A stretch of DNA of 64,000 nucleotides from Miltoncostaea sp963823515 (GTDB lineage: Bacteria; Actinomycetota; Thermoleophilia; Miltoncostaeales; Miltoncostaeaceae), in the NCBI GenBank assembly GCA_963823515.1, contig CAWGMB010000008.1, forward strand, positions 80,720 to 144,719, given 5' to 3'. The position numbers and the translations under genes are program-made. The notes beneath the pieces were generated by a model. It ran no database searches, was not told the DNA's origin, and was given only the letters and a program-made list of their open reading frames with translations. Of this stretch, positions 32,760-42,088 are shown in pieces. Position 1 is the first letter of the stretch; every line of letters starts with the position of its first letter.

Positions 32760-34609
32760 ATGTCCACCATGAACATCGCCATCATCGGTGGCGTCGTTCT
32801 GCTCATCCTCGTGCTCACGAAGATGAGGCGCTCGCAGGCAGCCGAGACGACCCCCTCGGGTCGTGGCCGCGTGCGTGGCGAGCGCCGACGCAAGCGCGGC
32901 AAGGACACGCCGCCCGCGGCTCCCGAGCCCATGCCCCTCGCCGCCGCCGCAGGACAGTCCGCTGCGACCGCGACGACGCCCGAGTCGATGGGTCCGCCGG
33001 CGGCCGAGTGGCCCCCGGCGGCCGAGGACTCCCCCGTGGAGTGGCCGCCCGCCGAGGATCATCCCGCGCCGCGCGCGGCCGAGCGCCACGACGAGCACGG
33101 TGCGGAGGCGCCGGTTCATCACGACCCCTTCTCCGACGAGCCCCACGCCCCCTGGGCCGAGGACGAGCTCGTCACCGACCCGGGTTGGCCGATGCCGGGC
33201 GAGGTCGACGTCGCCTGGTCCCCGCCGCCGGGTCATGAGGCCATGGGCGCCGCGCCACCGGTCGTGCAGCCCGTCGCCTCCGAGCCCACGTGGAGCGACG
33301 AGATCGCCACAACCGCCGCCGACCCCGCGCCCGCGAGCGTTGAGTGGCTGAGCGCCGAGCCGGCCGAGGAGGAGGCGCAGGAGTGGAGCCCGGTCGAGGC
33401 CGACGCCCAGGCCCAGGCCGAGGCACAGGCCGTCTGGGCCCCCGGCCAGGAGGCCGTCGAACCCTCCGACGAGGTCCTCTCGTGGGGGGCCGACGCCGAG
33501 GCCACCGCCGAGGCCGAAGCGGTCTGGGACACCGCAGGGCAGGACCCCGAGCAGAGCGGTGCGTGGGACGGGCGGGCCTCGCATGCCCACGACTCGCAGC
33601 CCACCGGCCCGATCCCCGTCGTCCGGATCTCCGACGACCCTCCGGCCGAGGAGGCGCAGGACGCCTTCGAGGCGGCCGGGTACGCGTATGCCGATGAGGC
33701 CTACGGCGTCCCCGAGGCCGGGTACGACCCCGAGCCGGAGGTGCAGTACGCCCCGGTGACCGAGGCCGGATACGCGCCCGAGTCCGACGACGCGCCGGAT
33801 CTCTCCGGCTACGCGGCGGAGGAGTCGCCGGCGCCGCCGGCCTACGAGCCGTACTCCGCCGACGAGGGCGCCGGTTGGCCCACGGTCGGGGCCGAGGCAT
33901 CCGTCACCTTCGAGGAGCCCGTCTCCTTCGAGGAGCCCGTCCCTTCGAGGAGCCCGTCTCCTTCGAGGAGCCCCCGCCCTTCGAGGAGCCCGTCTCCTTC
34001 GAGGAGCCCCCGCCCTTCGAGGAGCCCGTCTCCTTCGAGGAGCCCCCGCCCTTCGAGGAGCCCGTCTCCTTCGAGGAGCCCGTCTCCTTCGAGGAGCCCG
34101 TCTCCTTCGAGGAGCCCGTCTCCTTCGAGGAGCCCCCGGTCCAGGAGCCCGTCTTCTCCTTCCCGGACGAGCCCGTCTCCTTCGAGGAGCCGGTCATCAT
34201 CGGGGCCCCCGAGGCCCCCTCCGGGCCCGCAACGGCCTGGTGGGACGAGGAGCCGGCCGCATCGGCGGTCGTCGTCGCGGCGCCGCGGGAGGACGACCCG
34301 GCCCTGACCGGTCGCTTCGCCCTCGGTGGATTCGCCATGCAGCCGGGTCAGCACTCGCTCGGCGGCGTCACCTTCCGCGCCGAGCTCGACGCGGCCCCGT
34401 CTGACTGGACGGTCGGAGGTTCGACCGACGACGACGCCCCGGCCGGCACGCTCGTGCTGGTGCTCGACGGCGCCATCAACTGCGCGCCGGAGGGGCTCGA
34501 GGTCGTGATGGACCCGGGCTTCGCGCCCACGACGCAGGGCTTCACCGTCCGCGTCAGCGCCCTCGCCGCCGGGCCTTTCGCGGCCAGCGGCACCTTCCGG
34601 GTGCGCTGA
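32760..34609 (+). pseudogene. Membrane-anchored acidic aromatic-repeat protein, frameshifted in FEEP repeats
   Basis: Paralogue partner of the preceding gene. ATG 32760 has AAGGAGG at 8 nt. The helix MNIAIIGGVVLLILVLTKMRR is followed by a basic patch, then about 380 acidic low-complexity residues: a Trp-spaced part (EWPPAAED, VEWPPAED, SVEWLSAEP, QEWSPVEA, LSWGADAE), a Tyr-spaced part (AGYAYADEAYG, AGYDPEPE, AGYAPESD), then FEEPVS/FEEPPP repeats from 33909. One base is missing at about 33939-33943 (a 17-nt instead of 18-nt unit), so the upstream frame runs into Ser/Arg repeats and stops at 34307. The other frame continues FEEP repeats and ends at 34609 with the shared domain (TGRFALGGFAMQPG, GVTFRAEL, GFAPTTQGFT, AAGPFAASGTFRV). 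Restoring one base gives about 616 aa. It could be a true mutation, a phase-variable state or a sequencing error. Confidence 0.7.
33909..34135 (+). repeat. 18-bp tandem repeat array (FEEPVS / FEEPPP units)
   Basis: Thirteen consecutive copies starting TTCGAGGAGCCC at 33909, 33927, 33944 and then every 18 nt to 34124. Units alternate GTCTCC and CCGCCC endings, giving a partial 36-bp higher-order period. The second-to-third spacing is 17 nt, the frameshift. A degenerate copy occurs near 34180. Confidence 0.95.
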
Positions 34610-34620
34610 TCCCCGCTCGT

Positions 34621-34654
34621 ACCGCGGCGTTCCCCTCGTCGGGAACGCCGCGGT
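34621..34654 (+). terminator. Terminator after the repeat-protein pair
   Basis: Perfect 14-bp stem (34621-34634 / 34641-34654) with a 6-nt loop, 12 nt past the stop of the second repeat gene; no T-tract. Confidence 0.75.
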
Positions 34655-34678
34655 CACGGGCCCGTCCGTCGCCGCTGC

Positions 34679-34684
34679 TACCTT
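34679..34684 (+). promoter_or_regulatory. -10 hexamer TACCTT, leaderless start
   Basis: TACCTT lies 7 nt before ATG 34692. Confidence 0.5.
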
Positions 34685-34691
34685 GGCCCGC

Positions 34692-36332
34692 ATGGCGCGG
34701 GGCGAAAAGCGGCAGAACCTGGCGCGTCTCGGAGAGATCGCGCACGTCGCCGCACGGCACGGCTTCGGCTACGTCTTCGGCCGCGGCGAGGCCGATTCCG
34801 CCGATCTGAACGGCGGTGGGCGCAACCGCGGCCGCCGCCTGCGGGAGATGCTCGACGAGCTGGGTCCGACCTTCGTCAAGTTCGGCCAGCTGCTCTCGAC
34901 GCGACCGGACATCGTGCCGCCCGACATCCTGGCCGAGCTGCGCGGGCTGCAGGACGACGCCAACCCCGAGCCCTTCGCGCGCGTGCGCACCGTCGTCGAG
35001 GCCGAGCTCGGGCTCACGATCGAGCAGGTCTTCGTGGAGTTCGACGAGGTGCCGATCGCCGCGGCCTCCATCGGGCAGGTGCACCGTGCGCTCCTGCCGG
35101 GCGGCCAGGAGGTCGTGGTCAAGGTGCAGCGCCCGGACGCCGAGCGCCAGCTGGCCGCCGATATCCAGCTGCTCCACCAGGTGGCGCGCGTCGCGCGCGA
35201 GCGCGTCCGCAAGCTCCAGTTCATCGATCTCGTCGGGACGGTGGACGAGTTCTCGCGCACGGTGCGCCGCGAGCTCGACTACGGCGTCGAGGCACGCAAC
35301 GCGGAGGTCTTCCGGCGCAACTTCGCGGGGGATGACACGGTGTCGGTGCCGAAGATCTACTGGCGCTACACCACGTCTCGCGTTCTCACGATGGAGCGCG
35401 TGGAAGGCACCCCGCTCAGCCAGCTGGACCTCTCCACCTGGTCGTCGGACGACCGCCGCGCCCTGGGGCACCGCATCACCCAGACCTGGATGCAGATGCT
35501 CTTCGTCCACGGCTTCTTCCATGCCGACCCGCACCCGGCCAACATCCTCGTGCGCGGTGCCGACGCGCTCAGCCTGGTCGACTTCGGCATGACCGAGCAG
35601 CTCACCCCGCGCGACCGCGAGGCGGCGGTGCGCCTTCTGGTGGACATCCTCAACCAGGACGCCGAGCGTCTGCCGCGCCGCCTGCGCTCCCTGGGTGTCC
35701 GCTACCCGCGCCAGATGGAGGAGGAGCTCGGCGAGCGCCTCGGGGTGATCCTTCAGCGATACTCGGCCAGCGCGCTCGGCGAGATCGACGCGCGCGAGGT
35801 GCTGCGGGAGATCTTCCAGACCATCTACCGGATGGACATCACCCTCCCGGCCCGCTGGGTGATGCTCGACAAGACCCTCGCGACGCTCTCGGGGGTGGCC
35901 CTGGGCGTCTACCCGGACCTCAACGTGTTCGAGGTCGCGCGGCCCTACGCCATGCGGATGGCCGCCCAGCGGCTGCGGCCCGACCAGATCGCCGACCGCG
36001 TGCGCGTGGACGTCGGCCGCTACGCGGAGGCCTTCCTCGACTACCCGTTCCAGCTCTCGGAACTGCTCGACGAGTTCAAGGACGGCGAGATCGAGATCGC
36101 CGTGCGCCCCGAGGGCTTCTCGGACGCGGTCGACAAGATCCAGGCGAGCGCCAACCGGCTCGTGCTGGGGCTCGTGGCCTCGGCCCTGATCGTGGGATCC
36201 GCCGTGATCGCGGTCTTCGCGGACTCCGCCGACCTCGTCGGCCTCTCGCTGTTCGCTCTGCCGGGGGGCGGGCTGGCCCTCGCCATCATCGCCTGGCTCT
36301 GCGTGGGCATCTTCCGCTCGGGCCGCTGGTGA
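34692..36332 (+). CDS. UbiB/AarF/ABC1 atypical kinase
   Basis: 546-aa membrane-associated protein-kinase-like ATPase. The family-specific KxGQ motif is FVKFGQLLSTRPDIVP (Lys63); the Ala-rich loop is AAASIGQVHRALLPGG; the kinase part has VVVKVQRPDAERQL, FFHADPHPANILV (catalytic loop) and LVDFGMTE (DFG). Two helices at the C-terminus (LVLGLVASALIVGSAVIAVF and LALAIIAWLCVGIF) anchor it. UbiB proteins support isoprenoid-quinone or other lipid handling; here menaquinone would be the likely quinone, which is inference. Leaderless start. The stop overlaps recJ by GTGA. Confidence 0.93.
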   Translation: MARGEKRQNLARLGEIAHVAARHGFGYVFGRGEADSADLNGGGRNRGRRLREMLDELGPTFVKFGQLLSTRPDIVPPDILAELRGLQDDANPEPFARVRTVVEAELGLTIEQVFVEFDEVPIAAASIGQVHRALLPGGQEVVVKVQRPDAERQLAADIQLLHQVARVARERVRKLQFIDLVGTVDEFSRTVRRELDYGVEARNAEVFRRNFAGDDTVSVPKIYWRYTTSRVLTMERVEGTPLSQLDLSTWSSDDRRALGHRITQTWMQMLFVHGFFHADPHPANILVRGADALSLVDFGMTEQLTPRDREAAVRLLVDILNQDAERLPRRLRSLGVRYPRQMEEELGERLGVILQRYSASALGEIDAREVLREIFQTIYRMDITLPARWVMLDKTLATLSGVALGVYPDLNVFEVARPYAMRMAAQRLRPDQIADRVRVDVGRYAEAFLDYPFQLSELLDEFKDGEIEIAVRPEGFSDAVDKIQASANRLVLGLVASALIVGSAVIAVFADSADLVGLSLFALPGGGLALAIIAWLCVGIFRSGRW

Positions 36333-38926
36333 GCTGGCGCACCGCCCGGGTCGCGTTCGCCGACGTGGCCGCCCTGCAGGACGCGCTGGGCGTGCCGGAG
36401 CCCGTGGCCTGGGCGCTCGTGCGGCGCGGCCTGGGCGACCCGGCCGCGGCGCGGGAGTTCATGTCGTCCGACGGGCCCCTCGCGCCCGCGGAGGACCTGC
36501 CCGGCATCTCCGAGGCCGCCGACCGCCTGGCGCGGGCGGTGCGCGCGGGTGAGCGGATCGCCGTGCACGGCGACTACGACTGCGACGGCATCACCTCCAC
36601 CGCCATCCTGGTGAGCGCCCTCCGGGGCAGGGGGGCCGACGTCATCGCGTTCCTGCCCAGCCGCTTCACCGAGGGCTACGGCGTGGCCGGATCGACCGTC
36701 GAGACCCTGGCCGATCGCGGCGCGCGCATCCTGGCGTGCGTCGACTGCGGCACGTCCGCCCTCGACGCCCTCACGCGTGCGGTCGACCTGGGGATGGAGC
36801 CGATCATTCTCGACCACCACCTCGCGGGCGGGCGACGTCCACCGGGCATCCTGGCGAACCCGGCTCTGGGGCGACCCGCCGACGACCTGCCGGCCGCGGC
36901 CGGGGTCGTCCACATGCTTGTGCGAGCGCTCTCGGCGCGGCTGGACGGCGGCGGGCTGGCGCCGGATGCCGACGAGTGCATCGACCTGGTCGCCCTCGCC
37001 ACGGTCGCCGACGCCGTGCCGCTGGTCGGTGACAACCGGCGCCGGGTGGCCCAGGGGCTGCGCGCCATCCGCGAGCGCCCGCGCCCGGGGATCGCCGCCC
37101 TCTGCGCGGCGGCCTCGCTCGAGCCCCGGGTCGCGAGCGCCCGCTCGCTCGGCTTCACGCTGGCCCCCTGCATCAACGCCGCCGGCCGGCTGTCGCACCC
37201 CGACCGGGCGCTCGAGTTGCTGCTCGCGCCCGACCGCGAGACCGCCGACCCGATCGCCCAGGAGCTCTGGGTCCTCAACGGGGAGCGGCGCGAGGTGGAG
37301 CGGGAGATCGTGGACCAGGCGATCGCACAGGTCGAGGCCGAGCCCGACCACATCCGTCGCGCCGGCGTGGTCGTCGCCTCGGGAGACGGCTGGCATGAGG
37401 GCGTGGTGGGCATCGTCGCCTCGCGCCTGGCCGAGCGCTTCGAGCGTCCGGCGGTGGTCATCTCGCGCATCGGGGAGACGGCCAAGGGCTCGGGGCGCAG
37501 CGTGGCGGGCGTGGACCTGCACGCCCTCGTCGGGGCCGCCGACGGCAGCCTGATCCGTTGGGGCGGTCACGCGGGAGCCGTGGGGCTGGAGCTGCCGGCC
37601 GCCGCCATCGCGCGCTTCCGCGACGAGCTGATCGAGGCCGCCGAGGGCGCCCGCGGTGCGATCGAGCGCGCCCGGGTGCGCACGGTCGACGCCGTGGTGG
37701 GCGGGCCCGACCTCACTCTCGCCACCGCGGAGGCCCTCGACCTGCTCGCGCCGTTCGGTCGGGGCAATCCGCCGGTGCGCCTGGTGGTGCCCGGGGCCGA
37801 GCTGGAGGCGCCATCGCGCGTCGGCCACGGCAAGCACCTGCAGCTCCGGCTGCGCTCGGCGGGGGTCCACTCCCGCGCGATCGGCTTCCGGATGGGCGAG
37901 AGGGCGGCGGGGCTCGACCTGGACGAGCGCCACGACGCCGTCATCGGGCTCGAGGTGGAGCGCTGGCAGGGCGTCGTGGGCCCGCGGGTCTCGTTGGAGG
38001 CCCTCGACGCCCTGGCCCCCGGCGCCCCGCTGGCGGGCCAGTGCGCCCAGGCGTGCGACGTCGCGTGCCCCCAGCGCGTCGGGCTCGGCGACCTGCGGGC
38101 CATGGTGGAGCGCCCCGAGGCGCCCCAGGCCGTCCCGCCCCCCGCCGCGCCACCCCTGGGCGTGCGCGACCGCCGGGGCGAGGGTGCGGCCCTCTCGACC
38201 CTGGCCGCCCTCGCCGGCGCCGACCGGGGCGTGGTCGCGGTGGTGTCCGATGTCGCGCGCCGGCGCGCGGCGCTCGTGGCGGCCCTCGAGCCGGGGCGCC
38301 TCGGCGTGGAGGTCGCCGTGCTCGGCGGCGCGCGCTGTGATCCGGGGGCCCTCGCCACCCGCCTCGCCCTGGCGCGCGGGGTCCCGGCCCTCGCGATGCT
38401 CGACTACGGGCGCCTGGCGGGGATCGACCCCCCCGAGGGGATGCACATCGTGCTCGTCAACCCGCCCGCGTCGGAGCGCGACGCGGCCTGGGCCGCCCAC
38501 CGGGCGGGCGGGCGCTGGCTTCACATTGCCTGGGGTGAGCCCGAGGCGGAGCTGGCGCTGCGGGTGGCCGAGGACGAGTGGGAGCTGCGACCTGCGGTCA
38601 CCGCGATCTGGACCGGCCTGCGCGACGGGGCCCCGCGGGCCTGGGGGTCCGACCTCGAGCGGGTGCTTCTCGGCGACGGGCCCGCCTCGCGGCCGCCCGC
38701 CGTCGCGGCGCGGGCGCTCGCGGTGCTGGTGGAGCTCGGCCTCGTCGAGGCGGGCCCCGAGGGCGTGCGGGCGGCGCCGGATCCCGAGCGCCGTGAGCTG
38801 GAGGCCTCGGCGCTCTACCGCTCATGCCGCGAGCGCCTGGAGGACGCGCGCCGCTTCCTCGCCCTGGCGCCCACGCTCGAACTGTTCGCGATGGCCGGGG
38901 ACGACCCCCGGATCCTCGTGCGGTAG
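36329..38926 (+). CDS. recJ: Single-stranded-DNA 5' exonuclease RecJ with long C-terminal extension
   Basis: 865-aa exonuclease acting in recombination and mismatch/base repair. DHH domain: HGDYDCDGITSTAILVSAL (82-87 metal motif), CVDCGTSA, LDHHLAGG (Asp162) and LATVADAVPLVGDNR. DHHA1 domain: GWHEGVVGIVASRLAERF, KGSGRSV and WGGHAGAVGLELP. The OB-like part is near 480-560. The last 300 residues (RGEGAALSTLAALAGADRG ... MHIVLVNPPASERD) exceed the E. coli protein and look like a degenerate helicase-like extension as in some Gram-positive RecJs. Coupled to the ubiB-like gene. Confidence 0.93.
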   Translation: MSWRTARVAFADVAALQDALGVPEPVAWALVRRGLGDPAAAREFMSSDGPLAPAEDLPGISEAADRLARAVRAGERIAVHGDYDCDGITSTAILVSALRGRGADVIAFLPSRFTEGYGVAGSTVETLADRGARILACVDCGTSALDALTRAVDLGMEPIILDHHLAGGRRPPGILANPALGRPADDLPAAAGVVHMLVRALSARLDGGGLAPDADECIDLVALATVADAVPLVGDNRRRVAQGLRAIRERPRPGIAALCAAASLEPRVASARSLGFTLAPCINAAGRLSHPDRALELLLAPDRETADPIAQELWVLNGERREVEREIVDQAIAQVEAEPDHIRRAGVVVASGDGWHEGVVGIVASRLAERFERPAVVISRIGETAKGSGRSVAGVDLHALVGAADGSLIRWGGHAGAVGLELPAAAIARFRDELIEAAEGARGAIERARVRTVDAVVGGPDLTLATAEALDLLAPFGRGNPPVRLVVPGAELEAPSRVGHGKHLQLRLRSAGVHSRAIGFRMGERAAGLDLDERHDAVIGLEVERWQGVVGPRVSLEALDALAPGAPLAGQCAQACDVACPQRVGLGDLRAMVERPEAPQAVPPPAAPPLGVRDRRGEGAALSTLAALAGADRGVVAVVSDVARRRAALVAALEPGRLGVEVAVLGGARCDPGALATRLALARGVPALAMLDYGRLAGIDPPEGMHIVLVNPPASERDAAWAAHRAGGRWLHIAWGEPEAELALRVAEDEWELRPAVTAIWTGLRDGAPRAWGSDLERVLLGDGPASRPPAVAARALAVLVELGLVEAGPEGVRAAPDPERRELEASALYRSCRERLEDARRFLALAPTLELFAMAGDDPRILVR

Positions 38927-39000
38927 GAGCGTCGCCAACTCGGGCATTCGCGCACGATGGCGCCCGGATGGGAGATGGAGGGGTCGGTGGGCGGGCGCGG

Positions 39001-39006
39001 TATCGT
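39001..39006 (+). promoter_or_regulatory. -10 hexamer TATCGT, leaderless start
   Basis: TATCGT lies 6 nt before ATG 39013 of the relA/spoT gene, which therefore has its own promoter behind recJ. Confidence 0.5.
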
Positions 39007-39012
39007 TTACAT

Positions 39013-41223
39013 ATGTCGAAGGACCTCGCAGACCTCGATCTCGCTCTCGACTCGGCCGTCCCCGAGCTCGACCAGGTGATCGCGGAGGTCGCCGAGCACC
39101 ACTCGGACGTCGATCGCGACGCCCTGCGCCGCGCCTACGCGTTCGCCGAGGAGCACCACCGCACGCAGGTGCGCAACTCGGGCGAGCCCTTCATCACGCA
39201 TCCCCTCGGCTGCGCCCGCATCGCGGCCGGCCTCGGCCTCGACGGCACCGCCGTCGTGGCCGCCCTGCTTCACGACACGGTGGAGGACACCAGCGCGACG
39301 CTCACGGCGATCGAGGCGGGCTTCGGCGCCGAGACGGCGGCCCTCGTCGACGGCGTCACCAAGCTGTCGAAGATCCACTTCGACAGCCAGGAGGCCCATC
39401 AGGCGGAGAACTACCGCAAGCTGATCGTGTCGATGTCGAGCGACATCCGGGTGCTCGTGGTCAAGCTGGCCGACCGCCTGCACAACATGCGGACGCTGGC
39501 CTACATGACCAAGCCGAAGCAGATCCAGAAGGCCAAGGAGACGCTCGAGATCTACGCGCCCCTGGCGCACCGGCTGGGCATCCACTCGCTCAAGTGGGAG
39601 CTGGAGGACCTCGCCTTCGCCACGCTGCATCCGCGGCGCTACAGCGAGATCCAGCAGATGGTCAACCAGCGCCGGCCCGACCGCGAGGCCTTCATCGACG
39701 ACGCCGGGCGCGTGCTCGCCGCGCAGCTCGAAGACGTCGGGATCCTCGGCGTGGAGATCACCGGGCGGGCGAAGCACTTCTACTCGATCTACGAGAAGAT
39801 GACCCGCAAGGGCAAGGAGTTCAACGAGATCTACGACCTCACCGCGATGCGGGTGCTGGTCGGCTCGGTGAAGGACTGCTACGGGGCGGTGGGCATCATC
39901 CACTCGCTCTGGAAGCCCCTGCCCGGGCGCTTCAAGGACTACATCGCGATGCCCAGGCCCAACATGTACCAGAGCCTGCACACGACGGTGATCGGTCCCG
40001 AGGGCAAGCCGCTGGAGATCCAGATCCGGACCTTCGCGATGCACGCGACGGCCGAGTTCGGAGTGGCCGCGCACTGGCTCTACAAGCAGGACGGCGGCGC
40101 GGGAGGCCAGCCGGCCTGGGTCTCGCGCATGATGGACTGGCAGCGCGAGACGCAAGATCCGAGCGAGTTCCTCGAGGCTCTGCGCTCCGATCTCTACTCC
40201 GATGAGGTCTACGTCTTCACGCCCAAGGGCGAGGTGCGCGACCTTCCCTCCGGAGCGACGCCGCTCGACTTCGCCTACGACGTCCACACGGACGTCGGCC
40301 ACCGCTGCGTGGGCGCCAAGATCAACGGGCGCATCGTCCCGCTCACCTACACCCTGCAGTCAGGCGACTTCGTGGAGATCCTCACCTCGAAGGCGGCCAG
40401 GGCGCCCTCGCGCGACTGGCTGCAGCTGGTCACCACCACCAAGGCGCGCTCCAAGATCAGCCAGTTCTTCCGCCGGGAGCGGCGCGAGGATGCCGAGCAC
40501 AGCGGGCGTGAGTCGCTGCAGGACTCCCTGCGCAAGGCGGGCCTGCCCAGCCAGCGCGTCGCCGGCTCGCCGCTGCTGCTCGAGGTGATCCAGGAGATGG
40601 GCTTCAAGAAGGCCGACGAGTTCTACATCTCGCTCGGCCTGCAGAAGACCTCGGTCCAGGTCGTGGTCAACAAGATCATGCAGCGCCTCAAGGCGGGCCA
40701 GGCGGTCGTGGACGACGCCCCCGCGGGCGTCGAGCCCCGCGGGCGTCGTCCGCACACGTCCACGGTCTCCAGCGACCTCGGCATCGAGATCGACGGCCTC
40801 GCCGACGTCCTGGTCCGTCTGGCCAAGTGCTGCAAGCCCGTGCCGGGCGATCCGATCCTCGGCTACATCTCGCTCGGGCGCGGCATCACCATCCATCGCG
40901 AGGACTGCCCCAACGCGAAGGCGCTGAAGAAGAACCCCGAGCGGTTCACCCCGGTCACCTGGACCGGCGCGAACCAGCAGAGCTTTCGGGTAGAGATCGC
41001 CATCGACGCCTGGGACCGTGCCCGCCTGCTGGAGGATCTCTCGCGGGCGTTCGCGGAGGCCGGGGTGAACATCGTCTCGGCGAACGCATCGATGGAGGAC
41101 CAGATGGTCCACGATTGCTTCGTGGTGGAGGTGGGGGACGTCGAGACGCTGAAGTCGTGCATCTCCTCGCTGCGCCAGGTGGAGTCGGTCTTCGACGCCT
41201 ACCGGGTCACGCCGGGCTCCTGA
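39013..41223 (+). CDS. rel: Bifunctional (p)ppGpp synthetase/hydrolase (RelA/SpoT homologue)
   Basis: 736-aa stringent-response enzyme. The hydrolase HD domain has FITHPLGCARIAAGLGLDG, ALLHDTVEDT and VKLADRLHNMRTLAYM; the synthetase domain has YEKMTRKGKEFNEIYDLTAM and PRPNMYQSLHTTVIGPEG; TGS follows (VYVFTPKGEVRDLPSGATPL), then a Cys-containing ZBD (VRLAKCCKPVPGDPILGY) and a C-terminal ACT/RRM domain. Both active sites look intact. It makes the alarmone on amino-acid starvation and degrades it otherwise. Position after recJ is the common actinobacterial order. Confidence 0.96.
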   Translation: MSKDLADLDLALDSAVPELDQVIAEVAEHHSDVDRDALRRAYAFAEEHHRTQVRNSGEPFITHPLGCARIAAGLGLDGTAVVAALLHDTVEDTSATLTAIEAGFGAETAALVDGVTKLSKIHFDSQEAHQAENYRKLIVSMSSDIRVLVVKLADRLHNMRTLAYMTKPKQIQKAKETLEIYAPLAHRLGIHSLKWELEDLAFATLHPRRYSEIQQMVNQRRPDREAFIDDAGRVLAAQLEDVGILGVEITGRAKHFYSIYEKMTRKGKEFNEIYDLTAMRVLVGSVKDCYGAVGIIHSLWKPLPGRFKDYIAMPRPNMYQSLHTTVIGPEGKPLEIQIRTFAMHATAEFGVAAHWLYKQDGGAGGQPAWVSRMMDWQRETQDPSEFLEALRSDLYSDEVYVFTPKGEVRDLPSGATPLDFAYDVHTDVGHRCVGAKINGRIVPLTYTLQSGDFVEILTSKAARAPSRDWLQLVTTTKARSKISQFFRRERREDAEHSGRESLQDSLRKAGLPSQRVAGSPLLLEVIQEMGFKKADEFYISLGLQKTSVQVVVNKIMQRLKAGQAVVDDAPAGVEPRGRRPHTSTVSSDLGIEIDGLADVLVRLAKCCKPVPGDPILGYISLGRGITIHREDCPNAKALKKNPERFTPVTWTGANQQSFRVEIAIDAWDRARLLEDLSRAFAEAGVNIVSANASMEDQMVHDCFVVEVGDVETLKSCISSLRQVESVFDAYRVTPGS

Positions 41224-41273
41224 CGGGCACCTGACCGGCCCCGCCCGGGCCACGGGTCGCCCGGGCCAACTGA

Positions 41274-41279
41274 TACGGT
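41274..41279 (+). promoter_or_regulatory. -10 hexamer TACGGT
   Basis: TACGGT lies 9 nt before ATG 41289; leaderless or nearly so. Confidence 0.4.
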
Positions 41280-41288
41280 CCCGCGCCG

Positions 41289-42041
41289 ATGGCATGGCTC
41301 GATCTCGTGGTCCCCTCGGCGGCCATTCTCGCCCTCTTCGCGGTCGTGGCCCTCGTGGTCGTGGCGGTTCTCCAGGGCCGCAGGCTCCGGAAGCTCGAGG
41401 AGCGCCTCGCGCAGACGGGTGAGGCGGCCGACGAAGCTCCTCTTCGGCGCATCGCCGACCTCCAGGCGCGCCACGCGGTGTCATCGGGGGTCTCGAGCGG
41501 GCAGATGCGCACCGCGGGGATGGTCGCCCTGGTCGCCGTGGCCCTGGTCGCCGCGGTCGGCGGCGTCTGGTACCTGTTCGTCCGCGACGACGGGGGCGCG
41601 ACCAGCGCGTCCACCCCGGGCACGACCACCGGGAGCACCAGCACGGCGACGGCCCCCGAGCCGCCGACCCCGGTCGACGCCACGCTGCTGCCGGAGACGG
41701 TCCCGCCGCTGCCGGACAAGAGCATCTACACCCTGGCGGTCTTCAACGCGACCGGCATCGCCGGCGCGGCCGGCGACGTCGTGGCCCCGGCGCTGACCGG
41801 CGAGGGCTGGGCCGTCCCGCTCGTGGACAACGAGCCCAACCAGGTCACCGGCCTCAAGAAGTCCGTGGTCATGTACGCCAAGGGCAAGCAGAAGGTCGCA
41901 TGGAACGTCGCGAAGGATCTCGGGCTGAAGAACGCCCGCCCGCTCGACGGGTACACGAGCAAGCAGATCGGCAACAACGACGTCGTCGTGGTCGTGGGCC
42001 TCGACCTCGCCAACGGCGGGGCGACGGCCACCAGCCCCTAG
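41289..42041 (+). CDS. LytR_C-domain membrane protein
   Basis: 250-aa protein with two membrane helices (IILALFAVVALVVVAVLQ-like at the start, and MVALVAVALVAAVGGVWYLF near 80-100), a short cytoplasmic coil between them, a Thr/Ser/Pro-rich spacer, and an exported C-terminal domain with LAVFNATGIAGAAGDVVAP, SVVMYAKGKQKVAWNVAKDL and DVVVVVGLDLA, the LytR_C (PF13399-type) pattern. Such domains accompany envelope polymer attachment but the isolated form has no known activity. Convergent with metZ. Confidence 0.85.
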   Translation: MAWLDLVVPSAAILALFAVVALVVVAVLQGRRLRKLEERLAQTGEAADEAPLRRIADLQARHAVSSGVSSGQMRTAGMVALVAVALVAAVGGVWYLFVRDDGGATSASTPGTTTGSTSTATAPEPPTPVDATLLPETVPPLPDKSIYTLAVFNATGIAGAAGDVVAPALTGEGWAVPLVDNEPNQVTGLKKSVVMYAKGKQKVAWNVAKDLGLKNARPLDGYTSKQIGNNDVVVVVGLDLANGGATATSP

Positions 42042-42088
42042 TTAGTGTCCCGGGTCAGGGGCTGCATGCGGACTTCCGGACGAGGGCG

